Positions 21,757-32,000 of a DNA stretch of 64,000 nucleotides are shown here, piece after piece. The DNA is taken from NCBI RefSeq assembly GCF_023734135.1, contig NZ_AP025730.1:1240001-1304000 (forward strand), in the 5' to 3' direction. The position numbers and the translations under genes are program-made. Origin of the DNA: Sphaerotilus microaerophilus. GTDB lineage: Bacteria > Pseudomonadota > Gammaproteobacteria > Burkholderiales > Burkholderiaceae_C. The notes beneath the pieces are model-generated. The model had not been told where the DNA came from. It made no database searches and worked only from the letters and a program-made list of their open reading frames with translations. Position 1 is the stretch's first letter; each line of letters opens with the position of its first letter.

Positions 21757-22599
21757 TCAGTCCTGCGCCCGCAGCAGCGCGTTGATGCGCTGCGCCGTGG
21801 CGAGCAGGCGGGGCAGGAACTGCTGCGTCATCTGCGTCACCGGCGTGCGCGCCACCTGCCCGCTGATGTTGATCGCCGCCACCACCCGGCCTGCGCGGTT
21901 GACGATGGGCGCTGCCATCGACACCAGGCCTTCTTCCAGCTCGCCGTCCACCAGCGCGTAGCCCTGCGCGCGCACCCGCCGCAGTTCGGCGAGCAGGGCG
22001 CTGCGGTCGGTCAGCGTGCGTGCGGTGTGGGCGGTCAGGGTCAGGCGCTCCAGGCGCTGCGTCAGCGCGGCATCGTCCAGCCCGGCCAGCAGCACCCGGC
22101 CCATCGAGGTGCAGTGCGCCGGCAACCGGCTGCCCACGCCGAGGTTGATCGCCATGATCTTGCCGGCCGGCACCCGCAGCACGTAGACGATGTCGTCGCC
22201 CTCCAGCACCGCGGCGGAGCAGGACTCGCCGATCTCGCGCACCAGTTCCTCCATGCCCGGCTGCGCCAGGTGCCACAGCGGCAGCGAGCTGAGGTAGGCA
22301 AAACCCAGCTCCAGCACCTTTGGCGTGAGGCGGAACCGCCGCCCATCGCCATCCACGGTTTCCACGTAGCCGAGCTGCTGCAGCGTCAGCAGGATGCGTC
22401 GCGCCCCCGCCCGCGTGAGCCCGGCGCGCTCGGCCGCCTCGGTCAGCGTCTGCGCGGGCGCCTGCGCGCCAAAGCTGCGCAGCACCGCCAGTCCGCGGGC
22501 GAAGGACTGCACGTAGCTGTCGCCCGGGCGCGGGGCGGCCTCGCCGTCGTCGGCGGCGGACTGGCCTGCATTGACAGACCCCGGAGGGCTCTCTAGCAT
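21757..22599 (-). CDS. IclR-family regulator, PcaR/PobR-like
   Basis: 280-residue transcription factor. The N-terminal winged HTH contains SFARGLAVLRSFGAQAPAQT and ERAGLTRAGARRILLTLQQL. The C-terminal IclR effector domain has GRRFRLTPKVLELGFAYLSS and HCTSMGRVLLAGL, ending with INISGQVARTPVTQM. The Arg-rich GLTRAGARRIL variant is typical of the PcaR/PcaU/PobR subgroup. It is divergent from pcaF with a perfect GTTCG/CGAAC palindrome between them, so control of the beta-ketoadipate thiolase by 3-oxoadipate-type ligands is likely (inference). An alternative GTG start lies one codon upstream. Confidence 0.9.
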   Translation of the reverse strand: MLESPPGSVNAGQSAADDGEAAPRPGDSYVQSFARGLAVLRSFGAQAPAQTLTEAAERAGLTRAGARRILLTLQQLGYVETVDGDGRRFRLTPKVLELGFAYLSSLPLWHLAQPGMEELVREIGESCSAAVLEGDDIVYVLRVPAGKIMAINLGVGSRLPAHCTSMGRVLLAGLDDAALTQRLERLTLTAHTARTLTDRSALLAELRRVRAQGYALVDGELEEGLVSMAAPIVNRAGRVVAAINISGQVARTPVTQMTQQFLPRLLATAQRINALLRAQD

Positions 22600-22623
22600 C
22601 ACTTGTTCTTTCCAAGAATTTCT

Positions 22624-22638
22624 GTTCGATATACGAAC
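22624..22638. promoter_or_regulatory. Likely PcaR-type operator
   Basis: GTTCG-ATATA-CGAAC is a perfect 5-5-5 palindrome in the spacer between the IclR regulator and pcaF. Its size and half-sites resemble operators described for PcaR/PcaU-type IclR proteins. It lies 25 bp above the regulator start and 112 bp above pcaF, and could serve both promoters. Confidence 0.65.
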
Positions 22639-22749
22639 TTGATGCGCCTACTCTAGCCGAACCCGGCCCGCTTGCCCAGCGGTCGGGCCCGCCGGCCGGA
22701 GCCCGAGTCAACGCCGGCCGCCGAGTCCGCCGGCCCCTTTGGAGACTGC

Positions 22750-23958
<1,209 letters not shown>

Positions 23959-24004
23959 CCCGGGCGGCGCCGCAGGGCGCTGCCGCCCGTGACACACTGA
24001 CCGC

Positions 24005-24430
24005 ATGAACCGCATCCACACCTACCTCCTGCGCGTCGAGTTCGGCGACTGCGATCCGGCGCAAATCGTCTGGTTTCCGAACTACTTCCGCTGGGCCGAT
24101 GCGGCCAGCCGCCACTTCTTCATCCAGTGTGGCCTGCCGAGCTGGAAGACCACCGAAGCCGAGCGCGGCATCATCGGCACGCCGCTGGTGGACACCCACG
24201 CGCGCTTCAAGCGCCCGGCGTCCTATGGGGACCAGCTGACCATCGACAGCTTCGTGCCGGAGTGGCGTCGCACCAGCTTCGTGATGCGCCACACCGTGCG
24301 CCGCGGCGACGAGACGCTCTGCGAGATCACCGAGGTGCGCGTCTTCGCCCGCCGCAAGGGCGATGGCAGCGACCCGCACGCCATCGAGGCCGTGCCGGTG
24401 CCGGAGGACTGGCGCGCGCTGTGCGAGTGA
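24005..24430 (+). CDS. 4-hydroxybenzoyl-CoA thioesterase-family acyl-CoA thioesterase
   Basis: 141-residue hotdog-fold thioesterase. The catalytic loop is VEFGDCDPAQIVWFPNYFRW, with Asp of DPAQ as the nucleophile/base in the Pseudomonas-type 4HBT subfamily. Such genes accompany box clusters, where they are proposed to recycle CoA from stalled benzoyl-CoA or dead-end intermediates. It follows pcaF by 46 bp and is probably co-transcribed. Substrate is inferred from context only. Confidence 0.88.
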   Translation: MNRIHTYLLRVEFGDCDPAQIVWFPNYFRWADAASRHFFIQCGLPSWKTTEAERGIIGTPLVDTHARFKRPASYGDQLTIDSFVPEWRRTSFVMRHTVRRGDETLCEITEVRVFARRKGDGSDPHAIEAVPVPEDWRALCE

Positions 24431-24507
24431 GGAGCGAGCGAGGTACCAGCAAGGTGCCAACAAGGCGCCAGCAGCCCGGATCGCTCCGGGGTCACCATCC
24501 CATGACA

Positions 24508-24529
24508 AACGCCCGCGGCTGCGGGCGTT
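24508..24529. terminator. Terminator between convergent genes
   Basis: AACGCCCGC (24508-24516), loop GGCT, GCGGGCGTT (24521-24529) is a perfect 9-bp stem between the thioesterase and the leftward ligase gene. On the plus strand it is followed by GTCGTCTT. It probably works in both directions. Confidence 0.7.
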
Positions 24530-24553
24530 GTCGTCTTCAGCGGGGGCGCCGCC

Positions 24554-26359
24554 TCAGGGCCGGATCACCTCCGGCCCATCCCCGTACAGCGCTGCCACCT
24601 TGTCCGCCCGGCGGGTCAGCACCGCGCGCTGGTTGATGTAGCCCTTGTCGGTGATCTCGCCGTCGTCCACGGTGGGCGGCTCGTCGAGGATCAGCGCGCG
24701 GGTGGGGCACTGCGAGGTGCCACCGCCTTCGGCCTTGATGGCGCGCAGGCCGGCGGCGATGGTTTCGCGCACGGTCTCGACCGGCAGCGCCTTGGCCTGC
24801 GGCGTGAGGAAGACCAGCAGGCCGACCTCCTCGCGGTCGTGGCCGGTGACCACCGCGTCGGACACGTGCGGCGCGCAGGCGCTGACGCTGCGGATGCGCA
24901 CGCTGCCCACGCTGACCCAGGTGCCGCTCATGAGCTTGAAGTCCTCGGCCACGCGGCCGTCGAAGGCCACGCCGCGCTCGGGGCGGGTGTCGTCCACCAG
25001 CTTGCCGGCGTCGCCGATGCGGTAGTAGCCCTCGGCGTCGAAGGCCGCGGCGTTGGCTTCCTGGTTGTTGCGGTAGCCCGGGAAGATCGACGGGCCGCGC
25101 ACGCGCATCTCCAGCTTGCCGCCGTTGGGGATGAACTTGAGTTCGATGCCCGGCAGCGGCAGGCCGATGCAGCCGGCGCGGTCGATGCGCCAGTGCACCG
25201 AGGTGGCGGCCGGCGCCGTCTCGGTGCTGCCCCAGGAGGAGGTGAACCACAGCGGGCGGTCACGCACCTTGCGGGCCACCGCTTCCAGGCGCTCCCACAG
25301 GCTCTGCGGCAGGGCGGCGGCGGCGTAGAAGATGCCTTCGAGGTTCTCGAAGAAGGTGCGCGCAAATTCGAGGTCGCTCTCCAGGTAGGGCAGCAGCATG
25401 TCGTAGCCGCGTGGCACGTTGAAGAGGAAGTTGGGACGGACCTCGCGCAGGTTGGCCACGGTCTTCTCGATCAGCCCGGGCACCGGCCGGCCTTCGTCGA
25501 TGGTCAGGCTGCCACCGTGCGAGAGCACCATGTTGAAGTTGTGGTTGCCGCCGAAGGTGTGGCTCCAGGGCAGCCAGTCCACCAGCCGCAGCGGGTAGCG
25601 CACCAGCATCGGCCAGGCCTGCGCCATCTGCTGCTGGTTGGCGCAGAGCATGCGGTGGGTGTTGATGACCACCTTGGGCACGCCGGTGGAGCCGGAGGTG
25701 AGCAGGTACTTGGCCGGCCACTCGGGGCGGATGGCGTGGTACAGGTCGATGACCGTCTCGGTCTCCTCGGCCTGCAGCAGCGACTCGAAGGACAGCGCCC
25801 CGTGTTGGCCGAGGGCGCTGTCGTGCGCGTGGGTGCTGAACACGGCCGGGCAGCGCGCGCCCCAGCTCTTCACTGCGCCGCCATAGACCTTGGCGTCGGA
25901 GGCGTAGACCAGCGCGGGGTCGAGCGCATCCAGGATCGCGCAGATCTTGCTGTGGTCCTTGGTGAGCCGGCTGTAGGCGCTGGAGACGGTGCAGCTGACG
26001 CGGCCGATGTGCATCGTCGCCAGCATCAGCAGGGCGTGGTCGATGGAGTTGTCCGACAGGATCACCACCGGCTTGTGCTCGGGCAGGTCCAGGTTCAGCA
26101 GCGACTGGGCGATGCGGCCGACCAGGTGGCGGGTCTCGCCGTAGGTCAGGCGGCGCCAGCTGCCGTCGGGATGGCGCTCGGCCAGGAACGGGGCCTGCGG
26201 TGTCATGCGCGCCCAGTGCTCCAGCCAGGAGCCGATGCTGCGGGCGAAGGGTTGCAGGGCCTCCGGCGAGCGCAGCACGAAACCGCCGCCGGGCAGGTCT
26301 TCCCGGGTCACGCGCGCGGGTGCGAGCGCCGCGGCGTCGTCGAAGGGCAGCAAGTCCAT
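24554..26359 (-). CDS. Feruloyl-CoA synthase-like acyl/aryl-CoA ligase
   Basis: 601-residue ANL-superfamily enzyme: ATP-dependent adenylation and thioesterification of a carboxylic acid. The P-loop is YLLTSGSTGVPKVVINTH. Further motifs are WLPWSHTFGGNHNFNMVL, the A5-type SSWGSTETAPAA, and YYRIGDAGKLVDDTRPERGV. The HTFGGNHN and KVVINTHRMLCANQQQ segments are characteristic of the feruloyl-CoA synthase branch rather than benzoate-CoA ligases. It is the last gene of the leftward ligase/transporter unit, 31 bp after livF-like. The substrate is probably an aromatic or phenylpropanoid acid, but this is inference. Confidence 0.85.
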   Translation of the reverse strand: MDLLPFDDAAALAPARVTREDLPGGGFVLRSPEALQPFARSIGSWLEHWARMTPQAPFLAERHPDGSWRRLTYGETRHLVGRIAQSLLNLDLPEHKPVVILSDNSIDHALLMLATMHIGRVSCTVSSAYSRLTKDHSKICAILDALDPALVYASDAKVYGGAVKSWGARCPAVFSTHAHDSALGQHGALSFESLLQAEETETVIDLYHAIRPEWPAKYLLTSGSTGVPKVVINTHRMLCANQQQMAQAWPMLVRYPLRLVDWLPWSHTFGGNHNFNMVLSHGGSLTIDEGRPVPGLIEKTVANLREVRPNFLFNVPRGYDMLLPYLESDLEFARTFFENLEGIFYAAAALPQSLWERLEAVARKVRDRPLWFTSSWGSTETAPAATSVHWRIDRAGCIGLPLPGIELKFIPNGGKLEMRVRGPSIFPGYRNNQEANAAAFDAEGYYRIGDAGKLVDDTRPERGVAFDGRVAEDFKLMSGTWVSVGSVRIRSVSACAPHVSDAVVTGHDREEVGLLVFLTPQAKALPVETVRETIAAGLRAIKAEGGGTSQCPTRALILDEPPTVDDGEITDKGYINQRAVLTRRADKVAALYGDGPEVIRP

Positions 26360-26390
26360 GGGTTCTCTCCTTGATCTATGGGGCCGGGCG

Positions 26391-27131
26391 TCAGACGCCC
26401 AGGTAGCCGGCCAGCTCGGTGCTGCCGCGCAGTGCGGCCGAGGCGCCGGCGAGGACGAGGCTGCCTTTTTGCAGCACGACGAGGCGGTCCGACTCGTTGC
26501 AGACCTTGCGGTAGTCGCGGTCGACGATCAGCGTGGCGATGCCGCTGGCGCGGATCTGGCCGATCACGCGCCAGATCTCGGTGACGATGAGCGGCGCCAG
26601 GCCCTCGGTGGCCTCGTCGAGGATGATCAGCTCGGGGTGCGTCATCAGCGCGCGGCCGATCGACAGCATCTGCTGCTCGCCGCCCGAGAGCTGCGCGCCG
26701 AGGTTGCCCAGCCGCTCCTTCAGGCGCGGGAAGGTGGCCAGCACGCGCTCGTAGGTCCAGTCGCTGCGGCCGTCGCGGCCGGTGCGCGCGGCCATCACCA
26801 GGTTCTCGCGCACGCTGAGGTTGGGGAACACGCCGCGCCCCTCGGGCACGTAGGCCACGCCCAGGCGGGCCACCTCGTGCGGCCGGGCGCGCGAGCAGTC
26901 CTGGCCGAACAGGGTGATGCGGCCGTCGCGCTGCGCCACGTGGCCGAGCAGGGTGCGGATCAGCGTGCTCTTGCCCATGCCGTTGCGGCCGAGCAGGCCC
27001 ACGGTCTCGCCGCGGCGGATCTGCAGGTCCACGCCGTGCAGCACGTGGCTGCTGCCGTACCAGGCGTGGATGCCGCTGGCATCCAGCAGCAGTTCGGAGG
27101 AAGGGGAAGAGGGGGAGGGGGCTGAGGCCAT
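26391..27131 (-). CDS. ABC transporter ATP-binding protein, LivF type
   Basis: 246-residue nucleotide-binding subunit of a branched-chain-amino-acid-type (HAAT) importer. Walker A is LLGRNGMGKSTLIRTLLGH, the signature is LSGGEQQMLSIGRALM, Walker B is LIILDEATEGLAP, and GVAYVPEGRGVFPNLSVREN is the LivF-specific segment. It is the second of two ATPases in the cluster, 2 bp from the livG-like gene. In box clusters these transporters are thought to import benzoate or related aromatic acids (inference). Confidence 0.93.
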   Translation of the reverse strand: MASAPSPSSPSSELLLDASGIHAWYGSSHVLHGVDLQIRRGETVGLLGRNGMGKSTLIRTLLGHVAQRDGRITLFGQDCSRARPHEVARLGVAYVPEGRGVFPNLSVRENLVMAARTGRDGRSDWTYERVLATFPRLKERLGNLGAQLSGGEQQMLSIGRALMTHPELIILDEATEGLAPLIVTEIWRVIGQIRASGIATLIVDRDYRKVCNESDRLVVLQKGSLVLAGASAALRGSTELAGYLGV

Positions 27132-27133
27132 CG

Positions 27134-27880
27134 TCAGTGTCCGCCGAGGTAGGCTGCCTGCACGGCCGGGCTGGCCCGCACGGCGTCGGGCGTGTCGGAG
27201 GCGATCACCGCACCGTTGACCATCACGGTGATGCGGTCGGCGATGCGGAACACCGCGTCCATGTCGTGCTCAACCAGCAGGATCGCGTGGCTGGCCTTGA
27301 GCTGCGCCAGCAGCGCCAGCATGCGCTCGGTCTCCTCGGCGCCCATGCCGGCCAGCGGTTCGTCGAGCAGCAGCACCTCGGGGCCGGTGGCCAGGCACAT
27401 GGCGATCTCCAGCTGGCGCTTCTGGCCGTGCGAGAGCAGCCCGGCGCTGCGCTGCTGCACCTCCTGCAGGCCCACGCGCTCGATCACCGCGCGGGCGGCG
27501 GCGTTGCTGTCCGGGCAGGCCTGGGCGCTTTGCCACCAGCGCCAGGGCCGGGGCGTGCGGGCCTGGGCGGCCAGCCGGCAGTTCTCGAACACCGTGAAGC
27601 CGGGGTAGATGGTGTTGCGCTGGTAGCTGCGCCCCAGCCCGGCCTGGGCGCGGCGCGGCTGGGACCAGCCGGTGGCGTCCTGCCCGAGCAGCTCGACGCG
27701 CCCGCCCGAGGGCGGGATCTCGCCGGAGAGGATGTTGATCAGCGTGGACTTGCCCGCGCCGTTGGTGCCGATGACGGCGTGCACCTCGCCGCGCCGCAGG
27801 TCGATCGAGACGCGGTCCACCGCCACCAGCCCGCCCCAGCGGCGGGTGATGTCCTGGCCCCGAAGCAGGATGTCAGCCAT
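27134..27880 (-). CDS. ABC transporter ATP-binding protein, LivG type
   Basis: 248-residue ATPase. Walker A is GTNGAGKSTLINILSGEI, the signature is LLSHGQKRQLEIAMCLA (SHGQ variant common in LivG), Walker B is EVLLLDEPLAGMGAEE, and the H-loop is ILLVEHDMDAVF. The start overlaps the last 8 bp of the permease gene. It works with LivF-, LivM- and LivH-like subunits encoded alongside. Confidence 0.93.
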   Translation of the reverse strand: MADILLRGQDITRRWGGLVAVDRVSIDLRRGEVHAVIGTNGAGKSTLINILSGEIPPSGGRVELLGQDATGWSQPRRAQAGLGRSYQRNTIYPGFTVFENCRLAAQARTPRPWRWWQSAQACPDSNAAARAVIERVGLQEVQQRSAGLLSHGQKRQLEIAMCLATGPEVLLLDEPLAGMGAEETERMLALLAQLKASHAILLVEHDMDAVFRIADRITVMVNGAVIASDTPDAVRASPAVQAAYLGGH

Positions 27881-28889
27881 GTTGCGCTCCCTGGGCAGGC
27901 CCGGTGCTGCCGCGCGGCGCGCGGCCGGTCAGCCGCGCGCGCCACTGGGCCGGCAGGCCCACCAGGCCGTTGGGCAGCAGGGCCACGCAGGCGATGATGC
28001 TCAGTCCCAGCCCGAGGTGCCAGTGCTTGGCGAAGGCGCCGAAGATCGCCTCGGACTTGAAGAACTCCTGCAGCAGCGCGAAGGCGAAGGCGCCGATCAG
28101 CGCCCCGCGCAGGTGGCCCAGGCCGCCCAGGATGATCATGATCAGCACCGCGCCGGAGAGGTGCCAGCTCATCAGCTCGGGGTTCACCACGCCGTCCTTC
28201 ACTGCGAAGAGGAAGCCCGCCAGCCCGGCCAGCGCGCCCGAGATCACGAAGGCGGCCAGCTTGTACGGGTAGGTCGAGAAGCCGGTGGCGCGCATGCGCT
28301 GCTCGTTGGCCTTGATGCCGGCCAGCGCCCGGCCGAAGCGCGAGCGCAGCAGCAGCGCCAGGAAGCCGAACACGCCGGCCAGCATCACCAGCGTGAAGGC
28401 GTAGAAGCTCGGCGCGTGGTCGAGGTTGACCAGCGTGGCCCCGCCCACCGCCAGCGTCGGCTTGACGTTGAGGTAGATGCCGTCGGTGCCGCCGCCCAGC
28501 GGGGTGTCGTGCACCACGTAGTAGGCCATCTGCGCGAAGGCCAGCGTCACCATGATGAAGTACACGCCCTTGGTGCGCAGCGACAGCGCGCCCATGAACA
28601 GCGCATAGGCCGCAGCCGCCAGCACGCTGGCCGGCAGCAGCCAGGTCAGGTTGGCCGCATCGCTCTCGGGCGACAGCAGCACCGCGGCGTAGGCGCCGAT
28701 GCCGAACAGCGCCGCCTGGCCGAAGCAGACCAGGCCGGTGCTGCCCACCAGCAGCTCCAGGCTGAGCGCGAAGATCGCGTAGATCATGATCTTGGTGACC
28801 AGGTCCACGCCGAACTGCCCGGCCGCGAAGGGGTAGAGCGCCAGCAGCACGAACACCGCGGCGGTGAAGAGGGACTTGGGGGAACGCAT
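27873..28889 (-). CDS. ABC transporter permease, LivM type
   Basis: 338-residue inner-membrane subunit with about 9 hydrophobic helices. The family EAA-like loop reads ALAGIKANEQRMRATGFSTY. The N-terminal STGLVCFGQAALFGIGAYAA and YYVVHDTPLGGGTDGIYL match LivM aromatic/branched-chain permeases. The ATG at 28889 lies 4 bp after the LivH-like stop. Topology and cluster position support the call; the substrate is not determinable. Confidence 0.92.
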   Translation of the reverse strand: MRSPKSLFTAAVFVLLALYPFAAGQFGVDLVTKIMIYAIFALSLELLVGSTGLVCFGQAALFGIGAYAAVLLSPESDAANLTWLLPASVLAAAAYALFMGALSLRTKGVYFIMVTLAFAQMAYYVVHDTPLGGGTDGIYLNVKPTLAVGGATLVNLDHAPSFYAFTLVMLAGVFGFLALLLRSRFGRALAGIKANEQRMRATGFSTYPYKLAAFVISGALAGLAGFLFAVKDGVVNPELMSWHLSGAVLIMIILGGLGHLRGALIGAFAFALLQEFFKSEAIFGAFAKHWHLGLGLSIIACVALLPNGLVGLPAQWRARLTGRAPRGSTGPAQGAQHG

Positions 28890-28893
28890 GGGG

Positions 28894-29775
28894 TCAGCCC
28901 GCCTTGAACAGGCCGTCCGGCTTCCAGAGCAGGATCAGGGCCATCAGCACATAGACCAGCACGCCGGCCGCCTGCGGGAACACCACCTTGCCGAAGGTGT
29001 CCACCACGCCGATCAGCAGCGCCGCCAGCAGCGCGCCGCGGATCGAGCCGATGCCGCCGATCACCACCACCACGAAGCAGATGATCAGCACCTGGTTGCC
29101 CATGCCTGGGTACACGGAGGACACCGGCGCGGCCACCATGCCGGCCAGCACCGCGATCGCCACCCCGGCGGCGAACACCACGCGGTAGAGGAACTTGATG
29201 TCGATGCCCAGCGACTGCACCATCTCCCGGTTGGTCGAGCCGGCGCGGATCATCATGCCCAGCCGGGTGCGCGTGAACACCGCCCACATGCCCGCGGCCA
29301 GCGCCAGGCACACGCCCGAGATGAACAGCCGGTAGACCGGGTAGGTCATCACCTCGCCCAGCGGGATGGTGCCGGCCAGCCAGTCCGGCGGCTGCACGCC
29401 GTAGACGTCGTCACCGACGATCAGGCTGCGCAGCTCCTCGAACACCAGGATCAGCCCGTAGGTCATCAGCACCTGCTGCAGGTGCTCGCGCTCGTAAAGG
29501 AAGCTGAAGAAGGCCCACTCCAGCACGTAGCCCAGCACCACGGCCAGCACCAGCCCGACGAACAGCGTGGCGAAGAAGCCGCCGCCGAAGGTGCTCGCCA
29601 CCACCGGCGCCAGCGCATAGGCCATGTACGCGCCGATCATGTAGAAGCTGCCGTGCGCCAGGTTGATGACGCCCATGATCCCGAAGATCAGCGTCAGCCC
29701 GGAGGCGACCAGGAACAGCAGCAGCCCGTACTGCAGCGAGTTCAGGCACTGGATGAGGAAGGTGGCAAGGTCCAC
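28894..29775 (-). CDS. ABC transporter permease, LivH type
   Basis: 293-residue permease. NSLQYGLLLFLVASGLTLIF, GVINLAHGSFYMIGAYMAY, and RAGSTNREMVQSLGIDIKFL (the LivH coupling loop) are diagnostic. The start codon is GTG with no clear Shine-Dalgarno, so translation may be modest. It is separated from the binding-protein gene by a 161-bp spacer carrying a hairpin. Confidence 0.92.
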   Translation of the reverse strand: MDLATFLIQCLNSLQYGLLLFLVASGLTLIFGIMGVINLAHGSFYMIGAYMAYALAPVVASTFGGGFFATLFVGLVLAVVLGYVLEWAFFSFLYEREHLQQVLMTYGLILVFEELRSLIVGDDVYGVQPPDWLAGTIPLGEVMTYPVYRLFISGVCLALAAGMWAVFTRTRLGMMIRAGSTNREMVQSLGIDIKFLYRVVFAAGVAIAVLAGMVAAPVSSVYPGMGNQVLIICFVVVVIGGIGSIRGALLAALLIGVVDTFGKVVFPQAAGVLVYVLMALILLWKPDGLFKAG

Positions 29776-29874
29776 GGCAACCCAGAAAGGAGGGAGGTAT
29801 CAGGCGAGCGAAGCAACGCCAAGATGTGATGCAGATCCCGTCGCGAGCAGCCCGAGGTGGCGTCGAGCACCGCA

Positions 29875-29892
29875 GCCGTACTCCCGTACGGC
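29875..29892. other. Intercistronic hairpin between binding protein and permease
   Basis: GCCGTAC-TCCC-GTACGGC (29875-29892) is a perfect 7-bp stem with a 4-nt loop in the 161-bp gap. There is no T-run, so termination is unlikely. Stabilising the abundant upstream message of the binding protein is a plausible role. The gap holds no gene. Confidence 0.5.
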
Positions 29893-29936
29893 GAGGAGCG
29901 CAGGCGCCAGATCGGGTTGCGCAGCAGGGAGATGCG

Positions 29937-31124
29937 TTACATCTTGCAGCCGCGGGCGGGGTCGGGGAGGACCTTCACGGCCACGCCCGTCATCACGTTC
30001 TCGCGCCCCTTGGCCTCGCGCACGTAGAAGTCCTGCACCGGGTTGTGCGCCGCGCTCAGGGTGTACTTGCCGCGCGGGCTGTCCACCGTCATCTTGCGCA
30101 TCGCCGCCACCATCGCCTCGCGCTTGCCGAAGTCGCCCTTCACCGCGCTCAGGCCGCCGGCCAGGATCTGCGCGGCGTCATAGCCCTGCACCGCGTACAC
30201 GTCCGGCTGCATCTTGTAGGTCACCGCGTACTTGTTGCGGAAGGCGTTGTCGCGCGGCGTGTTCAGCCCGTCGGCATAGTGCAGCGAGGTCAGCAGGCCC
30301 TGCGCGGAGGCACCCTGGGCGTCCAGCGTGCCATCGGTGAGGAAGCCCGAGCCCATCAGCGGGATGCTCTTCTTCAGGCCCGCGGCGTCGTAGTCCTTGA
30401 CGAACTTGACCGCGCCGCCTCCGGCGAAGAAGGCGAACACCACGTCGGGCTTCTGCGCCGCGATCTCGGTCAGCAGGGCCTGGAACTCCACGCCCGGGAA
30501 CGGCAGGTTCAGGTCCTTGGTCACCTTGCCGCCGCCCTTCTCGAAGGCCTCGGTGAAGCCCTTCACCGTCTCCAGGCCGGCGGCGTAGTTCCAGGTGATG
30601 GTCATTGCCTTCTTGTAGCCCTTCTGGGCGGCCATCACGCCGGTGGCATAGCCCGGCTGCCAGTTGCTGAAGCTGGAGCGGATGATGTTGGGCGCACACA
30701 GCGGGCCGGTGATCGCGTCCGCACCGGCGTTCGGCACGATCAGCATCGTCTTGCTTTCCTTGACCGCGCGGGCCATCGCCAGCGCGACGCCGGAGTGCAC
30801 GGTGCCGACGATCACGTCGACGTTGTCGCGCTTGATCAGCTTGTTGACGTTGTCGGTCGCCTTGGCCGGGTCGCTCTCGTCATCGACCTTGAAGTACTGG
30901 ATCTCGCGCCCGCCGAGCTTGCCGCCCTGCTCGGCCACGTGCTGCTTGAAGCCGTTCTCGATCGCGGTGCCCAGCGCCGCGAAGGTGCCGGTGGCCGGCA
31001 GCATCAGGCCGACCTTCAGCGGCGGCTGGCCCTGGGCCAGCGCCGCCGGGGCGGCCACGGTGGCGGCCAGCGCCGCGGCAGCCAGCGCGTGACGGGTGAA
31101 CGACATCAGGGGGGCTTGTTGCAT
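29937..31124 (-). CDS. ABC transporter substrate-binding protein, LivK/aromatic type
   Basis: 395-residue periplasmic receptor. The signal peptide (RHALAAAALAATVAAPAALA) is followed by QGQPPLKVGLMLPATGTFAA and the type I fold core (PDVVFAFFAGGGAVKFVKDY, KMQPDVYAVQGYDAAQILAG). AGGAG precedes the ATG at 31124. Sequences of this kind occur beside benzoate-CoA ligases in box clusters, so an aromatic carboxylate ligand is likely (inference from context). Confidence 0.92.
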   Translation of the reverse strand: MQQAPLMSFTRHALAAAALAATVAAPAALAQGQPPLKVGLMLPATGTFAALGTAIENGFKQHVAEQGGKLGGREIQYFKVDDESDPAKATDNVNKLIKRDNVDVIVGTVHSGVALAMARAVKESKTMLIVPNAGADAITGPLCAPNIIRSSFSNWQPGYATGVMAAQKGYKKAMTITWNYAAGLETVKGFTEAFEKGGGKVTKDLNLPFPGVEFQALLTEIAAQKPDVVFAFFAGGGAVKFVKDYDAAGLKKSIPLMGSGFLTDGTLDAQGASAQGLLTSLHYADGLNTPRDNAFRNKYAVTYKMQPDVYAVQGYDAAQILAGGLSAVKGDFGKREAMVAAMRKMTVDSPRGKYTLSAAHNPVQDFYVREAKGRENVMTGVAVKVLPDPARGCKM

Positions 31125-31133
31125 GGTTGTCTC

Positions 31134-31985
31134 CTACTTGGATCGTGAATCAGGGCCGGCGCGACGATGCACGAAATCGACCACCCGGTCGATCAGGGCT
31201 TTCGGCTGGTCACGGTGCGGCGAATGGCCGCAGGCGTCGAGCTTCAGCAGCTCGACCTGGCCAGCGGGCAGGCCCTGCGCGATGCGATCGATCTGGGCCA
31301 TCGTGCCGTACTGGTCGTCCTGGCCCTGCACCGCCAGCACCGGGCAGCGCACGCTGGCCACCTCGGCCTCGATGTTCCAGGCCAGGAAGTCCGGGTCGAG
31401 CCAGATGTCGTTCCAGCCGCGGAAGGCCGAGTCCGGGTCGTCGTGGTACTTCGCCAGCTTCGCGCGCAGGTCGGTGCTCGCGTAGGCCTCGCGGGCCTCC
31501 TCGATGCTGGCCACCGTCAGCGCCTCGACGAAGAGGTGCGGCGCACAGACCACCAGCCCCGCCACCTGGTCGGGGAAGGCCGCGGCATGCAGCAGCGCGA
31601 TCGAGCCGCCGTCGCTGTGGCCGAACAGCCAGAGCCGCTCCCCAGATGAAGAAGGCGCATGACCCAGCGCGGCCAGCACCTGCGGCAGTACCTCCTGCGC
31701 CTGGCGGTGCATGAAGTCCGGGCGCCAGCGGTCCTCGGCCCGCTTGGGCGTCGAGCGGCCATAGGCCGGGCGCGAATAGACCAGGCCACGCCAGCCCAGC
31801 GCCTGCGCCATCTGCTGCGGGAAATCCCGCCACATCGAGACCGACCCCAGGCCCTCGTGCAGGAAGACCAGCAGCGGCGCGGCGGGGTCGTCCACGCCGA
31901 CACGGGCGAACTCGACGCGCTGGCGCCGGCCGTCCCAGTCGAGCTCGACGAAGCCCTCGCGCGCCGTCACCGCCTGATCCGTCAT
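31134..31985 (-). CDS. Alpha/beta hydrolase of the box cluster
   Basis: 283-residue hydrolase. The oxyanion-hole region is LLVFLHEGLGSVSMWRDF, the nucleophile elbow is LFGHSDGGSIAL (Ser), VLAVQGQDDQYGT supplies the acid, and DACGHSPHRDQP the His. Related hydrolases sit in box clusters and have been suggested to act on lactone or CoA-ester side products, but this is unproven. It lies between bcl (15 bp) and the binding-protein gene (9 bp), clearly one transcription unit. Confidence 0.88.
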   Translation of the reverse strand: MTDQAVTAREGFVELDWDGRRQRVEFARVGVDDPAAPLLVFLHEGLGSVSMWRDFPQQMAQALGWRGLVYSRPAYGRSTPKRAEDRWRPDFMHRQAQEVLPQVLAALGHAPSSSGERLWLFGHSDGGSIALLHAAAFPDQVAGLVVCAPHLFVEALTVASIEEAREAYASTDLRAKLAKYHDDPDSAFRGWNDIWLDPDFLAWNIEAEVASVRCPVLAVQGQDDQYGTMAQIDRIAQGLPAGQVELLKLDACGHSPHRDQPKALIDRVVDFVHRRAGPDSRSK

Positions 31986-32000
31986 CGCGCCGGGCTCCGC

